Made by a program: the position numbers and the translations under genes. Shown one piece after another: positions 43,807 through 53,243 of a DNA stretch of 64,000 nucleotides (position 1 is its first letter; every line of letters begins with the position of its first letter). The notes under the pieces are model-generated. The model made no database searches. It was not told the origin of the DNA and saw only the letters and a list, made by a program, of their open reading frames with translations. Origin of the DNA: Shewanella olleyana (GTDB taxonomy: Bacteria; Pseudomonadota; Gammaproteobacteria; Enterobacterales; Shewanellaceae); assembly GCF_023283825.1 (NCBI RefSeq), contig NZ_JAKILD010000008.1:62001-126000 (forward strand). Reading direction: 5' to 3'.

Positions 43807-44187
43807 ATGTTCAGCCATATTATGATCGGTGCTAATGACATCGAAACATCAAAGAAGTTTTATGATGCAACATTAGCCACACTAGGTCATGCACCTGGCA
43901 ATATAGACCCTAAAGGTCGCTGTTTTTACATCACAGATACGGGTATTTTTGCGTTAACAAAACCAATAAATGGCGAGAGTGCCAGTCACGGAAATGGCAC
44001 CACAGTAGGCTTTGCTGCTAAAAGTGAAGAACAAGCATTGGCTTGGCATGCTGCAGGACTCGCTAATGGTGGCGTCACATGTGAAGAATTACCAGGTTAC
44101 CGTGAGTCGCCAATGGGACCATTATTTTTAGGCTATTTACGTGATCCTGCCGATAATAAGATTTGTGTACTTTATCGTCCTAAGTAA
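43807..44187 (+). CDS. VOC family (glyoxalase/bleomycin-resistance fold) protein
   Basis: A 126-residue protein starting MFSHIMIGANDIETSKKFYDATLATLG, the N-terminal beta-alpha unit of the VOC fold; GFAAKSEEQALAWHAAGLANGGVTCEELPGYRES and YLRDPADNKICVLYRP form the second. GGAGAG lies well before the ATG at 43807, so the extra residues back to 43771 are not used. Such proteins bind a metal and act on small electrophiles, or only bind ligands; the substrate cannot be told. Terminator follows. Confidence 0.88.
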   Translation: MFSHIMIGANDIETSKKFYDATLATLGHAPGNIDPKGRCFYITDTGIFALTKPINGESASHGNGTTVGFAAKSEEQALAWHAAGLANGGVTCEELPGYRESPMGPLFLGYLRDPADNKICVLYRPK

Positions 44188-44229
44188 TCAATAAATAATC
44201 AGTAATAGATAGAAAAAACGATTCAAAAT

Positions 44230-44253
44230 AAGCTGGGTTCGCTCAGCTTTTTT
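44230..44253 (+). terminator. intrinsic terminator after the VOC gene
   Basis: AAGCTGGG-TTCG-CTCAGCTT with one G-U pair and UUCG tetraloop, then TTTTAATT. Confidence 0.88.
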
Positions 44254-44438
44254 AATTCAATTACATGCCATTTAGCGCCAATCAAGGTAAACTTAGCCCA
44301 CAAAAACTTAAGATGAAAACAAAGTCGATAACGAATGAGTTTGCCATACTCAAGCGTCATTTTCCGTTAGCATTTTATATTAACCCCCGTATCTAGATTC
44401 AGTTCCGGTTTCAGCTAAACAGTTTAAGGCTTTCTTTC

Positions 44439-46145
44439 ATGTCACAATTCGGTCCACTTTTTACGCCTTTTAATGAATCGATTGCTGATATCCCCTTACC
44501 GGAAAAGTTTACCTTCCCTTTCTATTATCAGCCTCACCCTTTAGCTGTGCTTGCTGCAGAGCAACTACAGCAACATCTGCTCCAACAAACCGATTGGCAG
44601 CACAACTTTGGTTTAGAACAGCAAACCAAACCTTGCAAACAGGCGCAAAAACTTAAGCCCATTGGCAAAATGTTTGGCGTATTGGTCGTTAAAAATACTC
44701 AAGGTGAAATCGGCTATTTATCTGCTTTTTCTGGAAAAATCGCTGACCAAAATATATTGCCTAATTTTGTGCCTCCCGTGTTTGACATGCTTAGCAAAGA
44801 CAGCTTTTTCAAACTTGAATACGAAGAAATAAATCAGTTAAGTCATAAGCTTAAGTTATTAGAATCTCACCCTGAACTAGCGAAGCTTAAGCAAGCGTTA
44901 ACTACCGTTACTGACGCTGCAGAGCAAGCAATTGCAGAACATCGTAAGCTGATGATTGAAAATAGAAAAAGCCGTAAAGCGCAGCGAAATAATTTAGCAG
45001 GCCTGTCAGAGGAAGAGCAAACAACCATCTCTATTGAGATGAGTCGGCAGAGCGTTGAAGATAAGCACCAACTAAGCACGTTGAAGCGAGAATGGGGTGC
45101 AAAAGTAGAACACGCTAAGCAACTATTTGATGAGATAGCCAATCAAGTACAAAGTGTTAAACAGCAACGTAAACAGTTGTCGAATGCACTCCAAAATAAA
45201 TTATTCTCACAGTATGATTTTTTAAATATTAAAGGGGAATGTCGCGATCTAAACGACATTTTTCATGATGCGCCTAATCATCAGCCACCAGCAGCAGCGG
45301 GGGAATGCGCAGCGCCTAAGTTACTTCAATACGCCTTTAAGAATGCACTAACCCCTATTGTTATGGCTGAGTTTTGGTGGGGGGTGTCACCTAAGTCTGA
45401 AATTAAACAGCATCAAAACTATTATCCAGCTTGTCATGGCAAGTGCCGTCCAATATTAGGCCATATGCTCGAAGGGATGGAGGTCGATGAAAACCCGCTG
45501 TTAACCAACCCAGCACAAGGCGTAGATTTACCTATTGTTTATCAAGATCCGTATATTGTTATCGTTAATAAACCCGCAGAGTTCCTCTCAGTGCCGGGTA
45601 AGAATATTACCGATTCAGTTTTCAGCCGCATGAAGAAAAAATTTCCAGATGCGACCGGCCCGCTTATTGTTCACCGATTAGATATGTCTACATCTGGGCT
45701 CATGGTCATTGCTTTGTCAAAAGAAGTGAATAAACACTTAGTTCAGCAATTTATCAATCGAACAGTGACAAAGCGGTATATTGCTAAAATCGACGGTGTT
45801 CTTACCCAAGAGAGTGGCACGATTAGCTTACCTCTAAGGGTAGACTTAGATGACAGACCTAAACAACTTGTTTGCTACGAATACGGTAAGCATGCTGAAA
45901 CATATTGGCAAAAAGTGGCTAGCGAAAGCAGCTACAGTTTAGTGCATCTTTATCCTAAAACGGGCCGAACTCATCAATTGAGAGTTCATTGTGCTCATCA
46001 TGACGGATTACATATGCCAATTTTAGGTGATGATTTGTATGGTAAAACAGAAAATCGTCTATATTTACATGCCCAACGTTTAGCCTTTAACCACCCACAC
46101 ACCAATCAGCCTATGACGTTTGAAGTCAACGCCGACTTCGAATAA
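44439..46145 (+). CDS. large RluA-family RNA pseudouridine synthase
   Basis: A 568-residue protein, about twice the usual RluA length. The C-terminal ~215 residues are the synthase: VDLPIVYQDPYIVIVNKPAEFLSVPG, catalytic Asp in HRLDMSTSG, and GRTHQLRVHCAH..ILGDDLYG. The N-terminal ~340 residues have a mixed domain, a long predicted coiled coil (about 135-250, rich in Lys, Glu and Gln) and a small Cys-rich motif PACHGKCRPILGHML just before the catalytic part. This architecture exists in marine gammaproteobacteria; the RNA target is not known to me. Confidence 0.9.
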   Translation: MSQFGPLFTPFNESIADIPLPEKFTFPFYYQPHPLAVLAAEQLQQHLLQQTDWQHNFGLEQQTKPCKQAQKLKPIGKMFGVLVVKNTQGEIGYLSAFSGKIADQNILPNFVPPVFDMLSKDSFFKLEYEEINQLSHKLKLLESHPELAKLKQALTTVTDAAEQAIAEHRKLMIENRKSRKAQRNNLAGLSEEEQTTISIEMSRQSVEDKHQLSTLKREWGAKVEHAKQLFDEIANQVQSVKQQRKQLSNALQNKLFSQYDFLNIKGECRDLNDIFHDAPNHQPPAAAGECAAPKLLQYAFKNALTPIVMAEFWWGVSPKSEIKQHQNYYPACHGKCRPILGHMLEGMEVDENPLLTNPAQGVDLPIVYQDPYIVIVNKPAEFLSVPGKNITDSVFSRMKKKFPDATGPLIVHRLDMSTSGLMVIALSKEVNKHLVQQFINRTVTKRYIAKIDGVLTQESGTISLPLRVDLDDRPKQLVCYEYGKHAETYWQKVASESSYSLVHLYPKTGRTHQLRVHCAHHDGLHMPILGDDLYGKTENRLYLHAQRLAFNHPHTNQPMTFEVNADFE

Positions 46146-46407
46146 TACAGCCGTTTAAAACAACTATTTAAATGGTCAAAAAAATGGCTACCCTTGCTCT
46201 GCGAAAAAACTTATAAAATTAACTATTCCCAAGTAGATATGTTAATCATTATGAGTTAATGTAACCAGTTCGTACGATATACGGTTTTTTAAACAATAAC
46301 CCTGCGAGCTGACGTTTTCCTTCGTTGTATTTTTGAAATCACCTAAAGCTGTTGATTGTATTCATAAAAACATTAGCTTACTACACTATTAAGGATAAGA
46401 GTGGACT

Positions 46408-46827
46408 ATGAAAGAGTGGTATTTCTCAAATAATGGTGAAATCAGTGGACCTTTAGGCTTAGCTGATTCCAATAAATTTATTGCATCAAATCCCGATGTT
46501 TATGCTTGGCACCCTTCTTACGCACAATGGGTACCAGTAAGCCATGTGGAAGAATTTGATATTATCGTATCTCCGCCACCGCCTCCTGCGGAGATCCCAC
46601 AGCAGTTAATCGAACGTTTTACTGCTAAAGAGCGTGAACTTAATTCTGCTCTTGGTCGAATTGATAACACACTTAAAACGATAAATTCTTCAATGTCTGA
46701 TATTGGACGTGACTCTAGCCGTTATAAAGTAACGACTAAAGAATTGAATGAAAAAGTAGAAGCGACGCTTCGTAGCGTTAATGAACAATATGCTGCACTG
46801 CAGAAAACACTTTCAGGTGTAGGTTAA
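46408..46827 (+). CDS. GYF_2-domain protein with coiled coil (short paralogue)
   Basis: A 139-residue protein. Residues 1-50 form a GYF_2 (DUF4339) unit: KEWYFSNNGEISGPL and YAWHPSYAQWVPVSHV. A PPPPP run follows, then a coiled coil to the end (about 70-137). GYF domains bind proline-rich peptides, so the run could bind the same or the neighbouring protein. Its paralogue is 81 bases downstream. No membrane segment. Function unknown. Confidence 0.8.
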   Translation: MKEWYFSNNGEISGPLGLADSNKFIASNPDVYAWHPSYAQWVPVSHVEEFDIIVSPPPPPAEIPQQLIERFTAKERELNSALGRIDNTLKTINSSMSDIGRDSSRYKVTTKELNEKVEATLRSVNEQYAALQKTLSGVG

Positions 46828-46908
46828 TTAAGTTTTACCCGACTTAAAAACTCAATTATCTGAGTAGCATATAACAATTGTTGTTAACTAAATAAAAAGA
46901 ATACGACT

Positions 46909-47964
46909 ATGAAAAAATGGTATTTTTCCAAAAATGGTCAAGTAACAGGGCCGTTAAACGAAGTTGAAGCAAAAGAATTTCTCTTGAAAGATGGTGACTG
47001 TTACGGTTGGCATCCTTCATTCACACAATGGAAGCCGGTAAGTTGCATTAAAGAATTTGCCCACATTGTACCAGCGATGGTATCACCAGCACTTATCCCT
47101 CAAGCGCTTATTGAAGAGTTTGCGGCGAAAGAGAAAGTACTACAAGTTAAAGTCGCTAGCATGGAAGAAAGCGTACTATCAACTAAAGGTGTGCTGGTTG
47201 AATTCGAACAAGAAATAAACACATACAAAAAGCTAACGATAAATTTAACAGATGAAGTAAAATCAAACATTAATTCTTTTGAGAACAAATACAATTCATT
47301 CAAAGGCTCTTTTGATGAATTAATTTCCGCGTTATCGATTGCCAAAACCGAAGTGAATGAAGTCACCGCAGATTTCAATCAACGTGTTGCAAAGCAAAAT
47401 GCTGAAAACACTAACAGCATTAGCGCACCAATCGTTGCTTCAGTCGCGGCGCCAACGCCTGTTAAAGCAGATAATGACAACATCTCACCTGATAATGTTT
47501 CTGAAATCAGTAATCAGATCCAAAAAGCGCTTGCAGAAAGCATGCTTAAGTCTGCTGAAGAAGACAACGCTGCAAATGCAGCCGCTGAGCTTACAGCAAC
47601 TAAAACAGTAAGCGCGACTAAGAGTCTTGACCCAATCGCTGTAGCGCCGAATAAACCAAAGCCCAAAATTGATAAAATCGAGTTCTCTGAAGATATCTCT
47701 GAAGACAAACAAGCTGATGCAGGCCTAACAGGTGTTACTAGCATCATCAAGTCAGTCTTCAAGGGGGACACCAAGAGAAATGAAAAAAAGTCCGAAACGC
47801 CGGATGATTTAGATCAACTGGCGGCGAGTACCGAAGCGAAAAATTCAGCTAACACTGAAAAGTCTGCTGATTCAGCAAATGATGGAACAGCAGAAGAAAC
47901 TGAAGAGGAAAAAGAAGGTCGTATGAGACGTCGTAGAAGACGCACTCATTACATTGCTTCTTAA
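46909..47964 (+). CDS. GYF_2-domain protein with coiled coil and basic C-terminus (long paralogue)
   Basis: A 351-residue paralogue of the gene before it. Same N-terminus (KKWYFSKNGQVTGPL, YGWHPSFTQWKPVSCI), coiled coil (about 65-165), then a long low-complexity region rich in Ala, Ser, Glu and Asp (about 170-335) and an arginine-rich end (RMRRRRRRTHYIAS). The tail could bind nucleic acid or phospholipid. Probably co-transcribed with the short form; a terminator shared with the convergent gene follows. Confidence 0.82.
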   Translation: MKKWYFSKNGQVTGPLNEVEAKEFLLKDGDCYGWHPSFTQWKPVSCIKEFAHIVPAMVSPALIPQALIEEFAAKEKVLQVKVASMEESVLSTKGVLVEFEQEINTYKKLTINLTDEVKSNINSFENKYNSFKGSFDELISALSIAKTEVNEVTADFNQRVAKQNAENTNSISAPIVASVAAPTPVKADNDNISPDNVSEISNQIQKALAESMLKSAEEDNAANAAAELTATKTVSATKSLDPIAVAPNKPKPKIDKIEFSEDISEDKQADAGLTGVTSIIKSVFKGDTKRNEKKSETPDDLDQLAASTEAKNSANTEKSADSANDGTAEETEEEKEGRMRRRRRRTHYIAS

Positions 47965-48073
47965 GAAACGGGCCTCTTAATAATCTCTTCATAGTAGCGT
48001 CTTAAGACGTTGTAATAATCGTACTCGTGCAGAAATCTGTGTTTGATAGCTCAAACTGATGTATAGATTAAAT

Positions 48074-48107
48074 AAAAAGGCTTATCTTTCGATAAGCCTT
48101 TTTTTAT
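48074..48107. terminator. bidirectional intrinsic terminator
   Basis: AAAAGGCTTATC-TTTC-GATAAGCCTTTT: 12-bp perfect stem with T-runs on both strands, between the convergent GYF_2 gene and the 93-residue gene. Confidence 0.93.
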
Positions 48108-48128
48108 GCCTTTCTATCATTGGGGCAG

Positions 48129-48410
48129 TTAAAGAACCACCACCGACTCTGACTCAGTCACAGTTTTAGCATCTGCTCTATCGATCACTTTAATCAAGGT
48201 TGTTTGAATCACCTCATCAGTGCGGGCATCCGCTGTGCTTTTAAATTTTTGCTGCTGAGCTTCTCCCCCCTCTTCCAATACAAATTCAACCACGACTTCT
48301 TCTGCAATATCAGCTGTTGAGCCTTGGTAAATAATATTAATTAGCGGGTAACCTTTAAAACCAGCTTTCACTTTTTTAGCAATTCTCTTCTTTGACTTAT
48401 CTAGATTCAT
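48129..48410 (-). CDS. conserved-looking protein of unknown function
   Basis: A 93-residue soluble protein: basic N-terminus (NLDKSKKRIAKKVKAGFKG) and an alternating hydrophobic/polar beta-rich remainder (YPLINIIYQGS, EEVVVEFVLEE, VIQTTLIKVIDR). Not recognised. Its last 22 bases to the terminator and lack of overlap with any other gene support it as real. AGGAATGAAAA precedes the ATG. Confidence 0.7.
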   Translation of the reverse strand: MNLDKSKKRIAKKVKAGFKGYPLINIIYQGSTADIAEEVVVEFVLEEGGEAQQQKFKSTADARTDEVIQTTLIKVIDRADAKTVTESESVVVL

Positions 48411-48471
48411 TTTTCATTCCTGAGATACAGCTTTAATATGGTTTACACTATTTGGTGCAAGAACTAAGTAT

Positions 48472-48555
48472 AAGTAACTAGGTGTAAGTAACTAGGTGCA
48501 AGTAACTAGGTGCAAGTAACTGAGCGTTAGTAACTGAGCGTAATAACCTAGGTGC
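48472..48555. repeat. 14-bp tandem repeat, six copies
   Basis: AAGTAACTAGGTGT, AAGTAACTAGGTGC twice, AAGTAACTGAGCGT, TAGTAACTGAGCGT, AATAACCTAGGTGC. Lies in the 310-base spacer upstream of the 93-residue gene, in which nothing else was found. Confidence 0.9.
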
Positions 48556-48720
48556 TAGACCCTAAATAACGCATTACTCTTAAACACCAATCTTAATCAC
48601 CAATCTTAAACACCATTCATAATCGATGAGGCTGATAGCATCTTATCGGGTTTAGCAACAATGAGATAGCCATAGTAAAAGATAAAAAACGATATTTACC
48701 AAGCTAGAAAGTATAAGCCA

Positions 48721-49188
48721 TTACACTGCAATGTCAGCAAAGCTGGCTTTCGTCAGCGTGCAAAGGTCGCTGGGCGATAAACCGATATCAAGCCCTCTCT
48801 TCCCCGCACTCACATACATTGTGGTCAATACTTTGGCAGAACTATCAATGACAGTACGTAAGGGCTTTTTTTGCCCTAGCGGGCTGACTCCACCTAAGAC
48901 ATAACCGGTCGTTTTCTCAACTAATACTTTATCTGCCATAGCAGATTTTTTAGCTGCGACTGCTTTTGCCATAAGCTTAAGATTAAGCTTTTTACTTACA
49001 GGGATCACAGCGACAACCAGCTCTTTATTATCAGCCATCACAACCAAGGTTTTAAACACCTCTGCGGGCGGTAAACCAAGCTTAGAAACGGCCTCCTCAC
49101 CATATGAGTCAGCACTTGCATCATGCTCATAAGCAAGTACTTCATGAGCAATTTGACGCTGTTTAGCTAGGTTTATTGCTGGCGTCAT
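48721..49188 (-). CDS. ybaK: Cys-tRNA(Pro)/Cys-tRNA(Cys) deacylase YbaK
   Basis: A 155-residue editing enzyme that removes Cys wrongly loaded on tRNA(Pro). Seen: HEVLAYEHDASADSYGEEA, EVFKTLVVM (the Lys being the key catalytic residue of the family), VIPVSKKLNLKLMAKA and GYVLGGVSPLGQKKPL. Its ATG overlaps the stop of the upstream VOC gene by 4 bases (ATGA), so the two are co-translated. Confidence 0.95.
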   Translation of the reverse strand: MTPAINLAKQRQIAHEVLAYEHDASADSYGEEAVSKLGLPPAEVFKTLVVMADNKELVVAVIPVSKKLNLKLMAKAVAAKKSAMADKVLVEKTTGYVLGGVSPLGQKKPLRTVIDSSAKVLTTMYVSAGKRGLDIGLSPSDLCTLTKASFADIAV

Positions 49189-49583
49189 GACAAGACCTTT
49201 TGATTCATTTTTACGTTAATAGCTTCATAATCAAGACTGGTTATTTCAAACGGGTTTCCATCGGGATCGCTAAAATAGATTGACCAGGTGACCTCATGAT
49301 CACTTACCGTAAAAGCGACTTCATTCGCTGCGAGTTTTTGCTGCCACAAAAAGAAGTTATCACCATCAACACCAAAAGCGACAGTGGTTCGCTTTTCAAC
49401 TTGCGACTCAAATAAAGCTAAATGCAGCTCTTGATGACTCAGTACTAATGGTCCATTGCCCACAGCCCAAAAAGCTAATGATTCAACTGCAGTGAACCCC
49501 AACACCTGTTGGTACCAGATCTCAGCCGCTCTTCTATTTTTCACATAAATATGAATATGATCGAAGCGATCCAACTTAGCCAT
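49185..49583 (-). CDS. VOC family protein (glyoxalase-like)
   Basis: A 132-residue VOC-fold protein: LDRFDHIHIYVKNRRAAEIWYQQVLGF in the first half and SDHEVTWSIYFSDPDGNPFEITSLDYEAI in the second, with the metal-type residues His11 and the terminal Glu in the usual places. Overlaps ybaK by 4 bases. Fosfomycin-resistance and glyoxalase-like enzymes share this look; the substrate is not evident. Confidence 0.9.
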   Translation of the reverse strand: MAKLDRFDHIHIYVKNRRAAEIWYQQVLGFTAVESLAFWAVGNGPLVLSHQELHLALFESQVEKRTTVAFGVDGDNFFLWQQKLAANEVAFTVSDHEVTWSIYFSDPDGNPFEITSLDYEAINVKMNQKVLS

Positions 49584-49742
49584 AAAAATCCCTTAATGCT
49601 GTCATGATGTTTGAAAGGCACAATATAAAACAGGGTATTGAAGTGTTTAGCAACAGTAAAGCCCAAGCTGCTTTCGAGTATACGCTAACGTTCTAGCATG
49701 AGTTCTAACTTTAGGTTCTAAACCTAAATTCTAATTTCAAGC

Positions 49743-49784
49743 TCTAAACTCTAAACTCTAAACTCTAAACTCTAAACTCTAAAC
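49743..49784. repeat. 7-bp tandem repeat (TCTAAAC)x6
   Basis: Six perfect copies of TCTAAAC, flanked by decayed versions (TTCTAAACCTAAATTCTAA and similar) from about 49700 to 49812. Fills much of the 338-base spacer between the VOC and peptidase E genes, where no gene was found. Confidence 0.95.
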
Positions 49785-49921
49785 CTAAATTTTAATACTA
49801 AGTTCTAAAGCTAAATCAAGCTGTCGCCTTAATTAACTGAATACATAACAGTACAGCTAATCAGCCCCGTTTTTCTTCTTTAATATAGCGTTAACTGATG
49901 GTTTTATTACAAAATAGAGGG

Positions 49922-50557
49922 TTATTTTAGCAATTGCGGGCTGCCGAATATTCGCTGCTTATTACCTAACACTGTTACCGCATCCGCATCACTTAATAGC
50001 AATAACTCATACTGGCTTTGCTGTTGAAACATCTTAAGTTTAGCTTCATTTTTTAATGGGAAGCTCACATGAGGCACCACTAAAAAGCTAACCAAATTCA
50101 ATCCAACCGTATCAGCTAAACCAACTTGGTTTTGATCACCACACAAGACAGCAGAGTCGATGCTAGGCGTCATGATCATCGCTCCAGCACTGACACCCAC
50201 AATGGGCTTACCTTCATCAGCAAGACACCGCAGCGTTTTATCTATTCCGCGTTGTTTAAGCCAATATAAAAACCGATAAGTATCGCCACCCGATAAATGC
50301 ACCATGCCGCTTTGTTTAAGCAATCGATTAGAATTAGCATCAAACCCTTGCTCAAGCTCCATATACTCCACTTGTTCAAATCCAAGTGCTTGATACATTT
50401 GCTTAATCGGCTCAAAATATTGTCTTTGTGGATCAGGCTCAGAGGCAATATACACCGCAGGCTGCTTCAAAATGTCAGCAGATAAATTCTCAATTAGCAG
50501 AGAAATGGCGTCTATGGAGGCTACAGAAGTGGTATTACTTAGTAACACGAGGTTCAT
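49922..50557 (-). CDS. peptidase E-like serine hydrolase (family S51)
   Basis: A 211-residue protein of the class I glutamine amidotransferase-like fold. LLSNTTSVASIDAI at the start, LSGGDTYRFLYWLKQ and the nucleophile elbow GVSAGAMIMTPS match peptidase S51, in which the Ser attacks Asp-Xaa dipeptides. A His (VVPHVSF) follows in the expected position. Slightly short compared with E. coli PepE (229). Monocistronic as far as can be seen. Confidence 0.88.
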   Translation of the reverse strand: MNLVLLSNTTSVASIDAISLLIENLSADILKQPAVYIASEPDPQRQYFEPIKQMYQALGFEQVEYMELEQGFDANSNRLLKQSGMVHLSGGDTYRFLYWLKQRGIDKTLRCLADEGKPIVGVSAGAMIMTPSIDSAVLCGDQNQVGLADTVGLNLVSFLVVPHVSFPLKNEAKLKMFQQQSQYELLLLSDADAVTVLGNKQRIFGSPQLLK

Positions 50558-50616
50558 TGAAACTTGATGTCCTTATCTTTAGCTATCGTTCGCAATCAAT
50601 AGCCCTTACTTTACAG

Positions 50617-50754
50617 CTAATGCTCATCGTCAGGCAATGCATCAAACTGTTTACGCTTTTCATCCATATAAGATTGCATCGCCCCGGGTTGCTGCTTCAA
50701 GATCGACATTTCAGCCATCACCTTCATGTGTGCAGGTTCTTGCTGCTGAAACAT
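50617..50754 (-). CDS. possible 45-residue small protein
   Basis: A short frame from ATG 50754 to TAG, product starting MFQQQEPAHMKVMAEMSILK and ending FDALPDDEH. It is hydrophilic, helical, and has a protein-like composition that random frames in this AT-rich DNA lack. An in-frame stop four codons before the ATG shows it is not the tail of a longer intact gene, but it could be a decayed one. No clear Shine-Dalgarno. Not recognised. Confidence 0.45.
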   Translation of the reverse strand: MFQQQEPAHMKVMAEMSILKQQPGAMQSYMDEKRKQFDALPDDEH

Positions 50755-50809
50755 TGTAGTGGACTAGCAGAACTGAACACAGCGTGTGATTTTACAAACC
50801 TATTTCGGG

Positions 50810-50842
50810 GCAAAAATGAGTCAGCGTTAAAATCGCTGACTC
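50810..50842 (-). terminator. intrinsic terminator of the cobalamin operon
   Basis: GAGTCAGCG and CGCTGACTC form a 9-bp stem with 7-base loop; on the minus strand it is followed by ATTTTTG. About 110 bases after the cobO stop. Confidence 0.85.
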
Positions 50843-50893
50843 GATGAAGTGTACTTCTTTACTAGATATCAGATAAAAGTTAGTTAACGCTAT

Positions 50894-50945
50894 GCGCTAA
50901 ATCTATGCACTAAACCTAGGCACTAAACCTAGGCACTAAACACAA
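50894..50945. repeat. 13-bp tandem repeat, four copies, just after cobO
   Basis: GCGCTAAATCTAT, GCACTAAACCTAG twice, GCACTAAACACAA. It begins 8 bases after the cobO stop on the minus strand. Confidence 0.9.
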
Positions 50946-50953
50946 AAACCAAA

Positions 50954-51601
50954 TCAATAATCAAATCCAATTTGTGCTTTAACGCCGTCATTAAAAGCGT
51001 GCTTTATCGGTTGTACTTCGCTAACCGTATCTGCCATTTCGATGATTTCGCGATGACAAGCTCGGCCGGTGATGATCACATGTTGCATTGGTGGACGGTT
51101 TTTAAGGGCCTCTAAAACACGTTCTAACTCGATGTACTTATAGGTCACCATATAAGTAAGCTCATCCAATAGCACTAAATTAATCGACTCGTCTTTAAGC
51201 AGCTTTTCAGCATCTTCCCAAGCAGATTCAGCAGCGGCGACATCCTTTTCTCTGTCTTGAGTTTCCCAGGTAAAACCTGTGCCCATAACAAAGAATTCAA
51301 CGCCGACTTTCTCAAGTAAATTACGTTCACCGCACTCCCAGCCGCCTTTAATAAACTGCACTACAGCGGCTTTTTGTCCATGGCCTGCACAGCGTGTTAC
51401 TGCGCCAAAACCAGAAGTGGATTTGCCTTTGCCGTTACCCGTCAGTACCAACAAAATGCCTTTCTCTTTAGTGGCTGCGGCAATTTTTGCATCAACGCCT
51501 TCTTTTACTTTTTGTTGGCGCGCTTTATGACGCTCGGCTTTTGTATCATTCACTGATGTATCATTCAACGATGTACCATTCACTGATTCTGACTGTGTCA
51601 T
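50954..51601 (-). CDS. cobO: cob(I)yrinic acid a,c-diamide adenosyltransferase
   Basis: Transfers adenosyl from ATP to the cobalt of corrinoids. A 215-residue CobA/BtuR-type enzyme with P-loop [33 protein letters not shown], and [15 protein letters not shown] and [17 protein letters not shown] further on. The N-terminal ~20 residues are a spacer of NDTSV-type repeats encoded by a 15-bp tandem repeat (51543-51587). The start overlaps the cobQ stop by 4 bases. Last gene of the operon. Confidence 0.96.
   Translation of the reverse strand: MTQSESVNGTSLNDTSVNDTKAERHKARQQKVKEGVDAKIAAATKEKGILLVLTGNGKGKSTSGFGAVTRCAGHGQKAAVVQFIKGGWECGERNLLEKVGVEFFVMGTGFTWETQDREKDVAAAESAWEDAEKLLKDESINLVLLDELTYMVTYKYIELERVLEALKNRPPMQHVIITGRACHREIIEMADTVSEVQPIKHAFNDGVKAQIGFDY
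51543..51587 (-). repeat. 15-bp in-frame tandem repeat in the 5' end of cobO
   Basis: GTATCATTCACTGAT, GTATCATTCAACGAT and GTACCATTCACTGAT. Encodes a repeated Asn-Asp-Thr-Ser/Xaa phrase ahead of the conserved enzyme. Confidence 0.88.
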
Positions 51602-53217
51602 GCGAGACTTCCTGTTAGTTTTTCCATATCTAGATGCGCTTCTAGCACATCTGCTAATCGTTCAAGTTGCTGCTCTCTAATTTGATTGATATCCACGGTT
51701 TGAGCATGCTCTAACCCTGCCCAGGTTAATATCAACTGACAAGCATTAGGGCTGTCGAAAAGTCCGTGGACATAGGTTCCCAGAATTTGATTGTCGGCTG
51801 TTAAGCAACCTTCATCGAAACTCTCGTGTGTCGGTTTATTATTCTGAAAAACAAAAGACAAAGATAACGGCTGGCCTTGTGTTTGCTTTTGTAAATGCCG
51901 ACTTTGACCACAATGAATCTCATAACCGTTAACTGTCGCTTGTTGCTCATTCAGCGTTAACTGTCCTTGTACTTGCTGCAAGGTTTTGTGCTCGGTCAGC
52001 TCGGTTGTCATTTCAATCAGGCCTAAACCTTTGCTGCTACCAGCAACGTCTTCGATACCATTGGGGTCATTAATTTCAGTACCTAGCATTTGATATCCGC
52101 CGCAAACGCCAATCACTTTACCACCATACCTAAGGTGACGATTGACCTCGATATCCCAGCCTTGCTCACGCATAAACGCCAAATCGGCGCGGACATTTTT
52201 ACTGCCTGGTAAAATGATCAGGTCGGCTATAGGGAAATCTGAACTGCCAGATTGGGTTTGCATACTGACATAATTAAATTCGACATTAGGATTAAGACGA
52301 AGTGGGTCAAAGTCAGTGTGATTACTGATCCGCGGAAACACCAGTACTAACACTTTAAGTTTCTCGCTGAGACTATGATTAGCAGTTTGCGGGTTATCCA
52401 CCAGCGCATCTTCAGCATCAAGGTGTAAATCATGCAGGTAAGGTAAAACGCCTATAACTGGCTTGTTAGTGTAGCTTTCAAGCCAATCAATACCTGACTG
52501 TAATAGGCTGATATCACCGCGAAAACGATTAATCACAAAGCCTTTTACGCGGTTTTGCTCAGATACACTGAGTAGAGCTAACGTGCCGACCAAATGAGCA
52601 AATACGCCACCTTTATCAATGTCGGCAATAATAATCACTGGGCAATCTACCGCTTCAGCAAAGCCCATATTGGCAATATCACCTTCACGTAGATTAATTT
52701 CTGCAGGGCTCCCTGCTCCTTCAACCACCACCATTTCATACTGAGAAGTTAGCCGTTCAAACGACTGCAGCACCGCGTTCATTGCCACAGACTTATAGTT
52801 ACGGCTTTCTGGCCCGAAAAACGCTTGTGCCTCAAGTGAGGTTAACGCTTTGCCATGAATGATGATTTGCGACCCTGTATCAGAGCTTGGTTTGAGTAAC
52901 ACTGGGTTAAAGTCTGTATGAGGCTCTAGCTTACAGGCCACTGCTTGCAATGCTTGCGCTCGACCAATTTCGCCGCCGTCGATAGTCACCGCACTGTTAA
53001 GTGCCATATTTTGCGGTTTAAAAGGGGCGACCTTGTTACCTTGCCTTGCAAAAACTCGGCATAAGCCAGCCACTAAGGTGCTTTTACCTGCATCTGATGT
53101 CGTACCCTGAACCATCAAGGTTTTGGCTTTACCTGCTTGATAATGATGTTGCTCTGCAAATGCCAGCACAGAGTCAAGCTCACTATTAATATCATCAGAT
53201 CTATCTTGATTGCTCAT
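51598..53217 (-). CDS. cobQ: cobyric acid synthase (CobQ/CbiP)
   Basis: Amidates adenosyl-cobyrinic a,c-diamide at four side chains. 539 residues: N-terminal dethiobiotin-synthetase-like ATPase ([48 protein letters not shown]) and C-terminal triad-type glutamine amidotransferase with Cys in [12 protein letters not shown] and His in [10 protein letters not shown]. The ATG at 53217 is used; AAGGA is 12 bases upstream, rather far. An in-frame TTG at 53226 lies too close to it. cobO overlaps its end. Confidence 0.96.
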   Translation of the reverse strand: MSNQDRSDDINSELDSVLAFAEQHHYQAGKAKTLMVQGTTSDAGKSTLVAGLCRVFARQGNKVAPFKPQNMALNSAVTIDGGEIGRAQALQAVACKLEPHTDFNPVLLKPSSDTGSQIIIHGKALTSLEAQAFFGPESRNYKSVAMNAVLQSFERLTSQYEMVVVEGAGSPAEINLREGDIANMGFAEAVDCPVIIIADIDKGGVFAHLVGTLALLSVSEQNRVKGFVINRFRGDISLLQSGIDWLESYTNKPVIGVLPYLHDLHLDAEDALVDNPQTANHSLSEKLKVLVLVFPRISNHTDFDPLRLNPNVEFNYVSMQTQSGSSDFPIADLIILPGSKNVRADLAFMREQGWDIEVNRHLRYGGKVIGVCGGYQMLGTEINDPNGIEDVAGSSKGLGLIEMTTELTEHKTLQQVQGQLTLNEQQATVNGYEIHCGQSRHLQKQTQGQPLSLSFVFQNNKPTHESFDEGCLTADNQILGTYVHGLFDSPNACQLILTWAGLEHAQTVDINQIREQQLERLADVLEAHLDMEKLTGSLA

Positions 53218-53243
53218 TAATGCCAATCGTCCTTAAAATGTTG

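Noticed and set aside
48472..48555. 14-bp array considered as CRISPR
   Set aside because: Units are contiguous with no spacers and decay along the array; no cas genes.
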